Positions 43,115 through 51,611 of a stretch of DNA of 64,000 nucleotides are shown here, piece by piece (the stretch's first letter is position 1; the number at the start of each line of letters is the position of its first letter). A program made the position numbers and the translations under genes. The stretch spans positions 124,001 to 188,000 of the forward strand of contig DKDJ01000011.1 of NCBI GenBank assembly GCA_002451795.1, given 5' to 3'. This DNA is from Bacteroidales bacterium UBA6851 (GTDB taxonomy: Bacteria; Bacteroidota; Bacteroidia; Bacteroidales; UBA932). The notes beneath the pieces were generated by a model. The model saw nothing but the letters and a program-made list of their open reading frames with translations, ran no database searches and was not told the DNA's origin.

Positions 43115-44569
43115 ATGTCACAAAACAAAGTTTCTGTAAAGAATGTCGTATTGCTGTGCATAGTGCTGGCGATTACGATTTTCTTGTGGGCAGTTCCGAC
43201 ATCCTTTTTCGGGATTGAAGGTCTCACCGCCGTACAGCAGCGAATGATTGCCATTTTCTTTTTTGCTGCGCTTATGTGGATAGTTGAGGTCGTTCCGAAC
43301 TGGACCACTTCTCTTATTGTCATTGTGGTGATGCTGCTGACCGTTTCCGACAAGGGATTGAAGTTCCTGTGTAATCCGCAGAGTGGTACGCTTGTGGACT
43401 ACAAGTCCATCATGGCGTCTTTCGCGGATCCGGTAGTAATGCTCTTCCTCGGAGGTTTCGTGCTTGCCATTGTGGCTTCAAAGTATGGTATGGATGCCGT
43501 TATGGCCAAGTTCCTTCTTGGACTCTTTGGTAAGAAGCCTAAGATTGTGCTCCTCGGATTCCTTATCGTTATCAGTGTGTTCTCAATGTTTATGAGCAAC
43601 ACTGCTACGGCTGCGATGATGCTTGCGTTCCTTGCTCCTGTGCTCAAGAGTCTTCCGGATGATGAGACGGGTAAAGTGGGACTTGCGCTCTCCATCCCTA
43701 TTGCCGCTAACCTCGGAGGTATCGGAACTCCTATCGGAACCCCTCCTAATGCTGTTGCTATCGGCGCTCTTGAAAACGCCGGGTATAGCATCGGGTTCCT
43801 TGACTGGATGCTCCGAATGGTCCCTTATGTGGCTGTGATGATTGCTATCGCATGGCTGCTTCTTACAATATTCTTCCCTTTTAAGTCCAAGAGTATTGTG
43901 CTTGACATTCCTGTAAAGGAGTCCAAGAAGGATTGGAGAACTTATGTGGCCTGGATCACTTTCTTTGTGACCATTCTTCTCTGGGTGACAGAGTCTATCA
44001 CTGGTATCAACTCCAATGTGGTGGCCCTTATACCTCTTGCCGTTTATACATGCACAGGAGTGTTCACTAAGGAAGACATCAAGGAGATTAACTGGAGTGT
44101 GCTTTGGCTCGTGGCCGGAGGTTTCGCCCTGGGTATTGGTCTTAACAAGACAGGCCTTGCCGCCACTCTCATTAATGCTATTCCGTTCAGTTCTATGAAT
44201 GTGGTTATAGTGATGATAGTTGCTGGTCTTATCTGCTACCTGCTTTCTAACTTCATCTCTAACTCTGCCACTGCGGCACTTCTTGTTCCTATCCTCATTG
44301 TCGTAGGTACTGCACTTGAGGATCCTGCTGCAGCAAGCCATGCACAGTTTGACGGTATGGGCGGTATGTATGCCTTGATCCCTTTCATCGCTATGTGCGC
44401 TTCCATCGCTATGCTTTTCCCTATCTCTACACCTCCGAATGCTATTGCGGCCTCTACTGGACTTGTTTCCACCAAGGATATGACCAAGGTCGGTATCATC
44501 ATAGGTGTCATAGGATTTGTACTTGGATATTTCCTTCTTACGATGCTGTTCCCTTTCCAGGCGGCATAA
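43115..44569 (+). CDS. DASS (SLC13) family sodium:anion symporter
   Basis: DASS transporters import dicarboxylates, citrate or sulfate with sodium across the inner membrane. The 484 residues form about 11 helices in two inverted repeats, each with the family Ser-Asn-Thr/Ser motif: MSNTATAAMM in the first and ISNSATAALLVPI in the second. The partner loops are GTPIGTPPNAVAIGA and FPISTPPNAIAAS. The exact substrate depends on residues I cannot rank by eye; C4-dicarboxylate uptake is common in Bacteroidales. It starts just after a strong terminator and is followed by a porin gene after 69 bases. Confidence 0.93.
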   Translation: MSQNKVSVKNVVLLCIVLAITIFLWAVPTSFFGIEGLTAVQQRMIAIFFFAALMWIVEVVPNWTTSLIVIVVMLLTVSDKGLKFLCNPQSGTLVDYKSIMASFADPVVMLFLGGFVLAIVASKYGMDAVMAKFLLGLFGKKPKIVLLGFLIVISVFSMFMSNTATAAMMLAFLAPVLKSLPDDETGKVGLALSIPIAANLGGIGTPIGTPPNAVAIGALENAGYSIGFLDWMLRMVPYVAVMIAIAWLLLTIFFPFKSKSIVLDIPVKESKKDWRTYVAWITFFVTILLWVTESITGINSNVVALIPLAVYTCTGVFTKEDIKEINWSVLWLVAGGFALGIGLNKTGLAATLINAIPFSSMNVVIVMIVAGLICYLLSNFISNSATAALLVPILIVVGTALEDPAAASHAQFDGMGGMYALIPFIAMCASIAMLFPISTPPNAIAASTGLVSTKDMTKVGIIIGVIGFVLGYFLLTMLFPFQAA

Positions 44570-44582
44570 GTTGAATAAATTG

Positions 44583-44615
44583 TACGGGGAGATTGGCTTG
44601 ACCTTTCTCCCCGTA
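44583..44615 (+). other. Inverted repeat between the DASS and porin genes
   Basis: TACGGGGAGA (44583-44592) pairs perfectly with TCTCCCCGTA (44606-44615) across a 13-base loop. No T tract follows, so it is not a classical terminator. It could be a partial terminator, an mRNA stabiliser or a processing site between the two genes. Confidence 0.65.
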
Positions 44616-44638
44616 TGTGCATAATATAGTTTAAGAGT

Positions 44639-45871
44639 ATGAGAAAAATTGTTATCGCTTCGGCTTTGTCGCTTCTCAGTGTGGCCGCTATGGCACAGGA
44701 AAGCAAGCCGCAGCTCAAATGGTACGGCTTCGTACGTAATTATGCTGCTGTGGATACTCGTGAGAGTGTCGCCGGTACAGAGGATTTCTTCTATTATCTT
44801 CCCAAGGACGAGAACATCGCTGATGGGGTTGATCTCAATGAGAGAACCTCTGCCAAATTCGCTGCTATTACATCAAGACTAGGTCTGGATGTTACGGGCT
44901 ATGAGTTCAATGGATGGAAAATGGGAGCCAAGATTGAGGCTGACTTCTATAATGGCGTTAGTGGTGTTACTGGTACTGCTGTTTTGCGTCTTCGTCAGGC
45001 TTATGCTACCATAGCTAAAGATGCACTCTCATTCAAGGTCGGACAGGCATGGCATCCTCTGGCTGCCGATATGCCTGATGTGATATCACTCAATACTGGT
45101 GCCCCTTTCGGCCCATTCAGCCGTACACCGATTGCTCAGGTTGAGTACAAGTTCCTTCCTTCTCTTACATTTACCGCTGCTGCGCTTTGGCAGATGCAGT
45201 ATGTATCGGCTGGACCTTCAGGTGCATCCGCCAATTATATAAAATACGGCTGCACTCCAGAGATGTACTTCGGACTCTCTTTCGCTCAGGATGGATTTAC
45301 GGGACGTGTGGGGCTCGATGTGCTTTCCATTAAGCCTCGCAATGTGGCTGGGAATAAAAAGGTCAATGACCGCATAACTACGGTTTCGCCTTTCCTCTAC
45401 GCTCAATATACAGACAATCTTTGGACATTGAAAGCCAAGGCTGTGTTCGCGCAGGCCGGAGAGCATATCAACCTCAATGGTGGATATGGCGTGTCCAAAA
45501 TCAACGAGGACGGAAGCTGGGAGTATACTCCTACTCGTAACCTCTCATCATGGTTCTCTGCCAAGTACGGAAAGAAACTCCAGGGTGTCTTCTTTGCTGG
45601 CTATGTGAAGAATCTGGGAACTGTGGATTCTATCCTCAGCCCTGAAATGCTCTATTTCAGCAAGAATAGTTTTGCCAATATGAACCAGATGTGGAGAATG
45701 ACTCCTACTGTCATATATAATTTCGGCAAACTTGCTCTTGGTCTGGAATATGAAGTCACTTCAGTAGAGTATGGTTCTTGGGATACAGACTTTGCCAAAG
45801 GTCTTGCCACTAAAGATCTTCACTGGATTACGAACCACCGTGTTCAGGCTATGCTGAAATTTAGTTTCTAA
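44639..45871 (+). CDS. Outer-membrane porin-like beta-barrel protein
   Basis: The 410-residue product has a signal peptide (cleavage after MAQ near 20) and the alternating strand pattern of a porin, with LKWYGFVRNYAAVDTRES as first strand and loop, LRLRQAYATIAKDALSFKVG in the middle and a terminal Phe after MLKFSF. RQAY and FKVGQAWHPL resemble the DcaP/phosphate-selective-porin type layout. I see no promoter of its own, and the gene follows the DASS symporter, so a paired outer/inner-membrane uptake route for the same anion is a reasonable inference. The long palindromic terminator lies 50 bases after its stop. Confidence 0.82.
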   Translation: MRKIVIASALSLLSVAAMAQESKPQLKWYGFVRNYAAVDTRESVAGTEDFFYYLPKDENIADGVDLNERTSAKFAAITSRLGLDVTGYEFNGWKMGAKIEADFYNGVSGVTGTAVLRLRQAYATIAKDALSFKVGQAWHPLAADMPDVISLNTGAPFGPFSRTPIAQVEYKFLPSLTFTAAALWQMQYVSAGPSGASANYIKYGCTPEMYFGLSFAQDGFTGRVGLDVLSIKPRNVAGNKKVNDRITTVSPFLYAQYTDNLWTLKAKAVFAQAGEHINLNGGYGVSKINEDGSWEYTPTRNLSSWFSAKYGKKLQGVFFAGYVKNLGTVDSILSPEMLYFSKNSFANMNQMWRMTPTVIYNFGKLALGLEYEVTSVEYGSWDTDFAKGLATKDLHWITNHRVQAMLKFSF

Positions 45872-45920
45872 TATGCCTCATCCTTGCCTTTGCTGACCTT
45901 TTTGGTATTGAGGCATTGAT

Positions 45921-45960
45921 ATATAAAAGCCCCTCTGGTATTCCAGAGGGGCTTTTATAT
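45921..45960. terminator. Bidirectional intrinsic terminator
   Basis: An 18-bp perfect palindrome (45921-45938 with 45943-45960) has a 4-base loop, a GC-rich core CCCCTCTGG and A/T tracts on both outer sides, so that it gives a T run in either direction. It lies between the convergent porin and CNNM/CorC-like genes and can end both transcripts. Confidence 0.93.
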
Positions 45961-45995
45961 GCGTTCTCTCCTGTAAAGGATGGATTTCGTTTGGC

Positions 45996-47075
45996 TTAGT
46001 CATTGTGGTTCTCCGTGGTCTCCTCTTCTATCGGTTCTATGACTTTTGCGTGAGGATTGAGCTTGCGCCAACGGTCTTTGGCGAACTGCTGCATATCGCG
46101 TACAGAGTCTTTCTCATCCACGATTTCACTTCCGAGTAAGGTCTCTATCACATCCTCGAGGGTAAGGATTCCCTGAAATCCGCCGTATTCGTCGATAATG
46201 ACGGCGATCTGCTCGTCCTTACTAAGCATTTCGTCCCATATTTGGTCAAGTGGTGTGTCCTCTCTGAATGAAGCGATCTCCCGCTTGATGCTCCCCAATG
46301 TCCTGTCGAATTTGTCTTCTGCGAGTAGCTGAAGGGCATCCATACGCAGTATGTAGCCTGTAATGTACTCATCATCTTTCTCGTACACTGGAATTCTGCT
46401 ATGGTGAAGAAAGCTTTTGTCTTTGTAGAAGGCTTTCATCGTCATGGATTCTGGAGCGGTAGCGCATACCACGCGCGGAGTCATGGCTTCAGCGGCCGTA
46501 ACTTCGTCCATATTGATGAGATTCTGGATAATGGCATTCTCATCTTCTTCAAGATCTCCCTCCTCCTCTGCTACGTTGGCCATAGCACTAACCTCCTCGC
46601 GAGAGACGGCAGCTTCCTGATCTTTTGGAGTAATGAGCTTTGTGAGCCCCTCAACCAATATCACAAGAGGATACATTATAACTATAAGTACAGAAATAAT
46701 ACGAGTTGCAAATCCCATCAGGGACTTCCATCTCGTCGTTCCGATAGTCTTAGGGATAATCTCAGAGAACACTAGAATCAGTACGGTGGTAATGGCGCTG
46801 ACGAGCCCGAACCATTTAGACCCAAATACCTCTGTCGCCTGTGCGCCTACACCGGCAGCACCAATTGTGTTGGCTATGGTGTTGAGTGACAATATGGCGG
46901 CTATTGGCCTTGAACTTTCCTGCTTGAACTGCTTGAATTTGGTGGCTGGTTTGTACCCCTCGTCCTCTCGCATGGTTATATACGAGATCGGTGTGGACAT
47001 AAGGGTGGCCTCCAATACCGAACATAGGAACGATATGGACATTGCCCCCAAAAGATAAACTAGAAGAAGAGCCAT
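45996..47075 (-). CDS. CNNM/CorC-like membrane protein (DUF21 plus CBS pair)
   Basis: The 359-residue protein has an N-terminal DUF21 membrane domain (about 1-150, with VLEATLMSTPISYI and FSEIIPKTIGTTRW, the latter the conserved EIIPKTIG signature) and a CBS pair at about 185-310 (MTPRVVCATAPESM, then GILTLEDVIETLLGSEIVDE). The C-terminal CorC_HlyC domain found in longer homologues is missing; the chain ends in an acidic tail. Such proteins are linked to magnesium or sodium extrusion and are often annotated as hemolysins without real evidence of hemolysis. It lies 22 bases after the esterase gene. Confidence 0.9.
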   Translation of the reverse strand: MALLLVYLLGAMSISFLCSVLEATLMSTPISYITMREDEGYKPATKFKQFKQESSRPIAAILSLNTIANTIGAAGVGAQATEVFGSKWFGLVSAITTVLILVFSEIIPKTIGTTRWKSLMGFATRIISVLIVIMYPLVILVEGLTKLITPKDQEAAVSREEVSAMANVAEEEGDLEEDENAIIQNLINMDEVTAAEAMTPRVVCATAPESMTMKAFYKDKSFLHHSRIPVYEKDDEYITGYILRMDALQLLAEDKFDRTLGSIKREIASFREDTPLDQIWDEMLSKDEQIAVIIDEYGGFQGILTLEDVIETLLGSEIVDEKDSVRDMQQFAKDRWRKLNPHAKVIEPIEEETTENHND

Positions 47076-47097
47076 AGAAAATCAGTTATACCAACGA

Positions 47098-48654
47098 CTA
47101 TTTCGCCCACTCGGCACCTTCTGGTGTCCTTCTCCATGCGAAATAGGAATCGAGCACATTTAGGGCGCTTTCATCAGGAACTTCACCTATGAATGGAGTT
47201 TCTCCTGTAAGGTGCATTGAGCAGTGTTGGTCCGGGGTGAATCTTGTCCACTGTGGCACGCCTTCTCCATTAGGATCAAGATTCTTGGCAAAGTTGGTCC
47301 AGTACTTGATCATGATTTTGGAGAGTTTCTGGTCGCTGTCCTGCTGAGGGTTTCTTACAGTTCCGAACACGAAGTCCACGTCCTGTCCGTGAGGAGATCC
47401 ATAGCCGTAGCGAGGGGAATCTTCCGGATACTCAGGATGCTGGTCAAAGTAGTACAGATATACCGGAGCCTTGCCTGTTTCTGACTGGAGACAAGCCCAT
47501 GCCCATGTCTGCCATCCGAATGCGGCATCCCTCATAAGATCGCGTGCTGTTTTCGGAACCGTGTTCTCTGCTACTGGGTATGCTTCAAGAAGTTTCTCAG
47601 CAAATGGTCCATATCTGAGTTCAACACTGGCTATATGCTGCTTTGGATCCTTAGTGCCGCTGAAACTTGCACCCTCGTCGGAGTTGTATCCGATGAGAAC
47701 AGCCACGTCGTTGTAATTTCCTTGCTCATAGAGCTTGTGCTGGTCGTCCAGGATAACGTATCCATCCACTACTGGCCATGCTCCTCCGGTCATCATGCCC
47801 GGCTTGGCAAAGTTGCTTGCATCAAGCGCTCTGAGATCAGAAATGCTCTTCGCTCCCATGGTTTCTGCGTATGCAAGTCCTTCCTGCTCTGATTGGGCAA
47901 GAGTCTTCATGTTCTCGCCAGGGTATGACGTCTTTCTGGTTGGGCCAAATGAACCGCCGCTCTGGGATATGGCTCCGCGGAAGAGCCCTTTGGCGAGCGG
48001 AGATGCACAGAGCATACTTACGGAAATACCGCCGGCAGACTCACCGAAGATGGTTACCTTGTCCGGATCTCCACCGAATTTGGATATGTTGTTCTGAATC
48101 CATTTCAGTCCGGCGATCTGATCGAGAAGCCCGTAGTTGCCGCTTGTGCCCTGCTCTGTCTCGGCACTAAGTTCTGGGTGTGCGAAGAATCCGAGTTTGC
48201 CTACACGGTAGTTGATAGATACGAGTACTACTCCTTGTTCTGCAAGAGGTGCTCCGTCATAGTAGGAAGTGGAACCGCCTGCAAATCCTCCACCATATAT
48301 CCATACGAGGACCGGGAGCTTCTCCTTCGGAGATTTGGCTGGCGTCCATACGTTGAGATAGAGGCAGTCTTCGCTCATATTCTCCTGGCTCCCCGCTTGA
48401 ATAGGGCTTGGCCCAAATTCTGTGGTATTGCGTACTCCCTCCCATGGGATCACTGGTTGAGGGGCTTTCCATCTAAGATCGCCCACTGGTGGAGCTGCAA
48501 ATGGAATGCCTTTGTAGATGGCCATGCTTTCAGTAACGGTACCATGAATGGTGCCGCCTTCCACTTTGACGAGCCCCGGTGTGGAATTGCCGGAGCAGGC
48601 AACTGCTATCATAGTAGCAGCGATTACGCCTGACAGAAAAAGATGCTTTTTCAT
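47098..48654 (-). CDS. Type-B carboxylesterase lipoprotein
   Basis: This alpha/beta-hydrolase of 518 residues has lipobox IAVAC (Cys20), so it is likely anchored in the envelope. The family motifs are visible: EDCLYLNVWTP (about 95-105), the oxyanion-hole GGGFAGG (121-127), and the nucleophile Ser206 in TIFGESAGG. The acid is probably Glu in SDEGASF, the base His in YGSPHGQDVDF. It may deacylate dietary or host esters. It has a -7-like element 42 bases upstream and precedes the CNNM/CorC-like gene, with which it is probably co-transcribed. Confidence 0.93.
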   Translation of the reverse strand: MKKHLFLSGVIAATMIAVACSGNSTPGLVKVEGGTIHGTVTESMAIYKGIPFAAPPVGDLRWKAPQPVIPWEGVRNTTEFGPSPIQAGSQENMSEDCLYLNVWTPAKSPKEKLPVLVWIYGGGFAGGSTSYYDGAPLAEQGVVLVSINYRVGKLGFFAHPELSAETEQGTSGNYGLLDQIAGLKWIQNNISKFGGDPDKVTIFGESAGGISVSMLCASPLAKGLFRGAISQSGGSFGPTRKTSYPGENMKTLAQSEQEGLAYAETMGAKSISDLRALDASNFAKPGMMTGGAWPVVDGYVILDDQHKLYEQGNYNDVAVLIGYNSDEGASFSGTKDPKQHIASVELRYGPFAEKLLEAYPVAENTVPKTARDLMRDAAFGWQTWAWACLQSETGKAPVYLYYFDQHPEYPEDSPRYGYGSPHGQDVDFVFGTVRNPQQDSDQKLSKIMIKYWTNFAKNLDPNGEGVPQWTRFTPDQHCSMHLTGETPFIGEVPDESALNVLDSYFAWRRTPEGAEWAK

Positions 48655-48696
48655 TGTGTATTTTATAAAGCGCTACGATTGTTATCGTAATCCGCA

Positions 48697-48704
48697 CAAA
48701 GTTA
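48697..48704 (-). promoter_or_regulatory. Putative -7 element for the carboxylesterase gene
   Basis: On the minus strand the bases read TAACTTTG, a match to TAnnTTTG, 42 bases before the ATG at 48654. Confidence 0.45.
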
Positions 48705-48716
48705 ATTATTCTTTCT

Positions 48717-48724
48717 TATATTTG
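48717..48724 (+). promoter_or_regulatory. Putative -7 element for the PspC gene
   Basis: TATATTTG fits the consensus and ends 16 bases before the ATG at 48741. It rules out a TTG start at 48732, which would fall at or ahead of the transcription start. Confidence 0.5.
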
Positions 48725-48740
48725 TGAAAATTTGTTAAGT

Positions 48741-48923
48741 ATGCCAAAGAGACTTACGCTTTCGTCATCTGACGTTAAAATCGCAGGAGTCTGTGGAGGT
48801 ATTGCGGAATACCTTAATGTGGACTCTACACTCATTCGTATCCTATTTATTGTGTTTGCATGCTGCGGAGGATGTGGTGTGCTTGCTTATTTGATTTGCT
48901 GGGCGGTAATGCCTCGTTTTTAA
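48741..48923 (+). CDS. Minimal PspC-domain membrane protein
   Basis: The 60-residue protein is a bare PspC domain: a basic N-terminus, the signature VKIAGVCGGIAEYLNVDST with LIRILFIVF next, and one Cys/Gly-rich hydrophobic helix ending in LICWAVMPRF. In enterobacteria PspC senses envelope stress, while short stand-alone PspC proteins in Bacteroidota have no proven partner. One base separates its stop from the HdeD-like gene, so both membrane proteins are likely made together. Confidence 0.88.
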   Translation: MPKRLTLSSSDVKIAGVCGGIAEYLNVDSTLIRILFIVFACCGGCGVLAYLICWAVMPRF

Positions 48924-48924
48924 T

Positions 48925-49533
48925 ATGAATAACATTTTTATGCAACTTGCCGGTAAGGCAAGCAGGGTTATCAGACATTGGTGGCTCTATTTGGTGTGTG
49001 GCATTCTTTCTGTAATCGCAGGAATAGTATTGATTGCTAATCCTATTGAGAGTTATGTCACTCTGTCCGTGCTTTTCGGAATCATGGCTTTTGTTAGTGG
49101 CGTCTTGAGCATGTGTGTGGCAGTGGGAAGTCGCAATCTTTTCATGATGAGGGGATACAATATTTTTGGCGCCCTCATAGACATTATTTTCGGACTTTTC
49201 CTGTGCTTCTTCCCAAGCGTTACCATGGTTGCTCTTCCTATTCTTTTAGGATTCTGGCTTATGTATCACAGCTTCATGTTTATGGGTCTTGCTGGTGATA
49301 TCAGAGTTTTCGGTGCCAAAGGCTCAATATGGGTGGCTATCGGTGGGCTCCTTATGCTTGCCCTTTCGCTATTCTGTATTTTTAACAATTTTGGCGGAAG
49401 AATGCTTGTGGTTACCCTTGTCGGCATAGCCATGATACTTTTCGGCTGTGTGCTTGTGGGCAATGCGATAGAGTTGAAGAGGGTCAATAACTACATTCAG
49501 GACGACCTCAATCCAATAGACTACGGCGACTAA
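48925..49533 (+). CDS. HdeD/DUF308-family membrane protein
   Basis: The 202 residues form six hydrophobic helices in three similar pairs, with the family opening RHWWLYLVCGILSVIAGIVL and repeated aliphatic/Gly patterns (GALIDIIFGLFLCFFPSVT; WVAIGGLLMLALSLFCIFNN). HdeD is linked to acid resistance in E. coli, but the Bacteroidota members are not characterised. It lies directly after PspC and overlaps the end of radC on the other strand by four bases. Confidence 0.88.
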   Translation: MNNIFMQLAGKASRVIRHWWLYLVCGILSVIAGIVLIANPIESYVTLSVLFGIMAFVSGVLSMCVAVGSRNLFMMRGYNIFGALIDIIFGLFLCFFPSVTMVALPILLGFWLMYHSFMFMGLAGDIRVFGAKGSIWVAIGGLLMLALSLFCIFNNFGGRMLVVTLVGIAMILFGCVLVGNAIELKRVNNYIQDDLNPIDYGD

Positions 49534-50216
49534 ACCCTGTATTTCTTGTCGTCAGAAAAAGAGTAAAAGCTGGAATCGCATACAATTACGTGATCCAAAA
49601 GTGATATCCCGCAGACCGATGCTGCTTTGTGAAGCGCATCGGTCTGTTTTATATCCGCGCTGCTTGGCTGCGGGTCGCCTCCAGGGTGGTTGTGCACAAG
49701 TATGATGGCGCTCGACTTTTTCTCTATGGCACGGGAAATCACCAGCCTACTATCAATTACTGTAGCGCTGATGCCTCCTCTGCTGAGCATAGCCTTGTGT
49801 CTGAGGCGGTGTCCGCTGTCAAGGAATAGCCCCCAACACTCCTCGTGCTGAAGTCCTTTCAGAAGAGGCGACATGATATCATATACCGTTCTTGACGATA
49901 CGATGGGGAGTTGCGTGGCTCCACTGCTCTCGCTCACGAAACGCCTGCCAAGTTCGAATGCTGACATTATAGTGCAGGCCTTGTCTGTGCCTATTCCCTT
50001 GACGGACAAGAGGTGCTCAAGAGAGGAATTGAATAGCCGTGATAGTGTACCATCGCAGTTTTTAAGAAGTGCTGAGGCTACTTCGATGGCACTGGATTCC
50101 CGGGTCCCGCTCTTGATGAGGATGGCAAGTAATTCGCTGTTGCTTAGGCTTTCGGCACCTTGTGCCATAAGCCGCTCGCGAGGCCTTTCGCTCGCGCACA
50201 AGTCTTTTATTTTCAT
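49530..50216 (-). CDS. radC: RadC-family JAB-domain protein
   Basis: The 228-residue protein has an N-terminal UPF0758 helical part with a helix-hairpin-helix-like stretch (LLSVKGIGTDKACTIMSAFEL at about 66-86 is the key segment, split here by context). The C-terminal JAB/MPN metal site reads LVHNHPGGDPQPSSADIKQT, i.e. HxHPxGxxxPSxxD. Despite the name, a DNA repair role for RadC is not well supported. It follows miaB at a distance of 43 bases, separated by a hairpin. Confidence 0.93.
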   Translation of the reverse strand: MKIKDLCASERPRERLMAQGAESLSNSELLAILIKSGTRESSAIEVASALLKNCDGTLSRLFNSSLEHLLSVKGIGTDKACTIMSAFELGRRFVSESSGATQLPIVSSRTVYDIMSPLLKGLQHEECWGLFLDSGHRLRHKAMLSRGGISATVIDSRLVISRAIEKKSSAIILVHNHPGGDPQPSSADIKQTDALHKAASVCGISLLDHVIVCDSSFYSFSDDKKYRV

Positions 50217-50248
50217 AATTTAAGGGATAAGTTTCTATTTAGGTGACA

Positions 50249-50281
50249 ACTACTTTGCGTCAGTCAAGTTCGCAAAGTAGT
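50249..50281 (-). other. Hairpin at the miaB stop codon, before radC
   Basis: ACTACTTTGCG (50249-50259) and CGCAAAGTAGT (50271-50281) form an 11-bp perfect stem with an 11-base loop that contains the miaB stop codon (50260-50262). On the minus strand it is not followed by a T run, so a leaky terminator or processing hairpin is more likely than a full terminator. Confidence 0.6.
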
Positions 50282-51564
50282 GTGGCTTGTGTGCAGTCAA
50301 GTACTCTCACATGCACAAAATCTCCAGCCTTGTGGGTGCTGTCTGTCCATACGCACATCTTGTTCTGTGAGTTGCGCCCGCATAGCTGGGAGGGGTCTTT
50401 CTTGGAAGGACCTTCTACAAGTACGGTGAATGCCTTTCCCATATCACGGCGGTTGCTCTCAAGAGAAAGACGGTTCTGGAGTGAGATTATTTCCTCAAGG
50501 CGTCTGGTCTTGGTGGCTATGTCTACGTCATCCAGATATTTCTTTGCTGCTAGTGTACCCGGTCTTTCCGAATAATAGAACATATAGGCTGCGTCAAAGC
50601 CTACTTTTTCAAACAGACTCAATGTGTCCTTATGGTCTTCTTCGGTCTCGGAGCAGAATCCGGCTATCACATCAGTGCTGATAGCACAATCAGGGATAAT
50701 TTCGTGTATCTTTTCCACTCTGTCCAGATACCACTGTCTGGAGTAGCGACGACGCATTTTCTCAAGTATCCTATCTGACCCGGACTGGACAGGGAGGTGT
50801 ATGTGGTGGCAGATGTTGGGGTGTGCTGCCATGGTATGGAGTACGGCATCAGATATGTCCTGCGGGTTGGATGTAGAGAATCTGATTCTGACTTCAGGCA
50901 CTGTGAGCGCAACCTTGTCAAGAAGCGAGGCGAAATCTACGTCCTCAAACTTGTATGAGTCTACATTTTGTCCGAGAAGTGTGATTTCTTTGTATCCAGC
51001 ACTACGGCACTCGCAGGCCTCTCTTATGATGGTCTTCCAATCCCTGCTCCTTTCTGCTCCTCTGGTATAGGGAACTACACAGTAGGAACATACGTTGTTG
51101 CATCCGCGCATAATGGATATGAATGCGGATACTCCGTTGCGGTCGAGCCTTACAGGAGAAATGTCTGCATAAGTCTCTTCTCTTGATAGTATTACGTCCA
51201 TCTGCGGATTTCCGCCTGATGCTGCTTCTATCAGTTCTGGTAATTTCCGATATGAGTCAGGCCCGGAAACGATGTCCACCTTCCCTGAATCAAGGAGTTT
51301 TTCCTTGAGTCTTTCTGCCATGCATCCAAGAATGCCGATGAGCACGCCTGGTCTATTTTTCTTCTGTATGTTGAACTGCTCGATGCGTCCAAGAATCCTC
51401 TGCTCGGCGTTGTCTCTGATGGAGCAGGTGTTGGCCATTATTACATCTGCTTCGCTGATGTCTTCAGTGCGTTCGAACCCGTGGTCGGAAAGAATTGAGA
51501 ATATGACTTCTGTGTCGGCCACGTTCATCTGACATCCGTATGTTTCTATATATACCTTCTTCAT
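50260..51564 (-). CDS. miaB: tRNA-2-methylthio-N6-dimethylallyladenosine synthase MiaB
   Basis: MiaB is a radical-SAM methylthiotransferase that modifies A37 of tRNAs reading UNN codons. From the ATG at 51564 it has 434 residues. The first cluster is bound by Cys11 (ETYGCQMN), a Cys in ANTCSIRDNAEQR and a Cys in GILGCMAER. The radical-SAM triad is CNNVCSYC. A TRAM domain closes the protein (GKAFTVLVEGPSKKDPSQLC to VRVLDCTQATLL). The in-frame start at 51639 adds 25 residues that lie upstream of the -7 element and overlap the divergent gene start, and was rejected. Confidence 0.95.
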   Translation of the reverse strand: MKKVYIETYGCQMNVADTEVIFSILSDHGFERTEDISEADVIMANTCSIRDNAEQRILGRIEQFNIQKKNRPGVLIGILGCMAERLKEKLLDSGKVDIVSGPDSYRKLPELIEAASGGNPQMDVILSREETYADISPVRLDRNGVSAFISIMRGCNNVCSYCVVPYTRGAERSRDWKTIIREACECRSAGYKEITLLGQNVDSYKFEDVDFASLLDKVALTVPEVRIRFSTSNPQDISDAVLHTMAAHPNICHHIHLPVQSGSDRILEKMRRRYSRQWYLDRVEKIHEIIPDCAISTDVIAGFCSETEEDHKDTLSLFEKVGFDAAYMFYYSERPGTLAAKKYLDDVDIATKTRRLEEIISLQNRLSLESNRRDMGKAFTVLVEGPSKKDPSQLCGRNSQNKMCVWTDSTHKAGDFVHVRVLDCTQATLLCELD

Positions 51565-51572
51565 ATCAGTGG

Positions 51573-51580
51573 CAAAGATA
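51573..51580 (-). promoter_or_regulatory. -7 element of miaB, 8 bases from the ATG
   Basis: The minus strand reads TATCTTTG, ending at 51573, with the miaB ATG at 51564. The transcript leader would be only a few bases long. Confidence 0.5.
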
Positions 51581-51591
51581 TGGATTTTTCG

Positions 51592-51599
51592 TATATTTG
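51592..51599 (+). promoter_or_regulatory. -7 element of the LEA-like/SPOR/rpoN operon
   Basis: TATATTTG ends 12 bases before the ATG at 51612. It lies only 11 bases from the divergent miaB -7 element, so the two promoters overlap and should compete for polymerase. Confidence 0.55.
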
Positions 51600-51611
51600 C
51601 CGAATAAATAT

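Noticed and set aside
43583..44341. 252-aa minus-strand ORF
   Set aside because: Antisense shadow of the DASS symporter; composition is typical of reverse-complemented membrane protein genes.
45921..45960. 18-bp palindrome considered as a recombination or attachment site
   Set aside because: The GC-rich core, 4-base loop, flanking A/T tracts and convergent genes all fit a bidirectional terminator.
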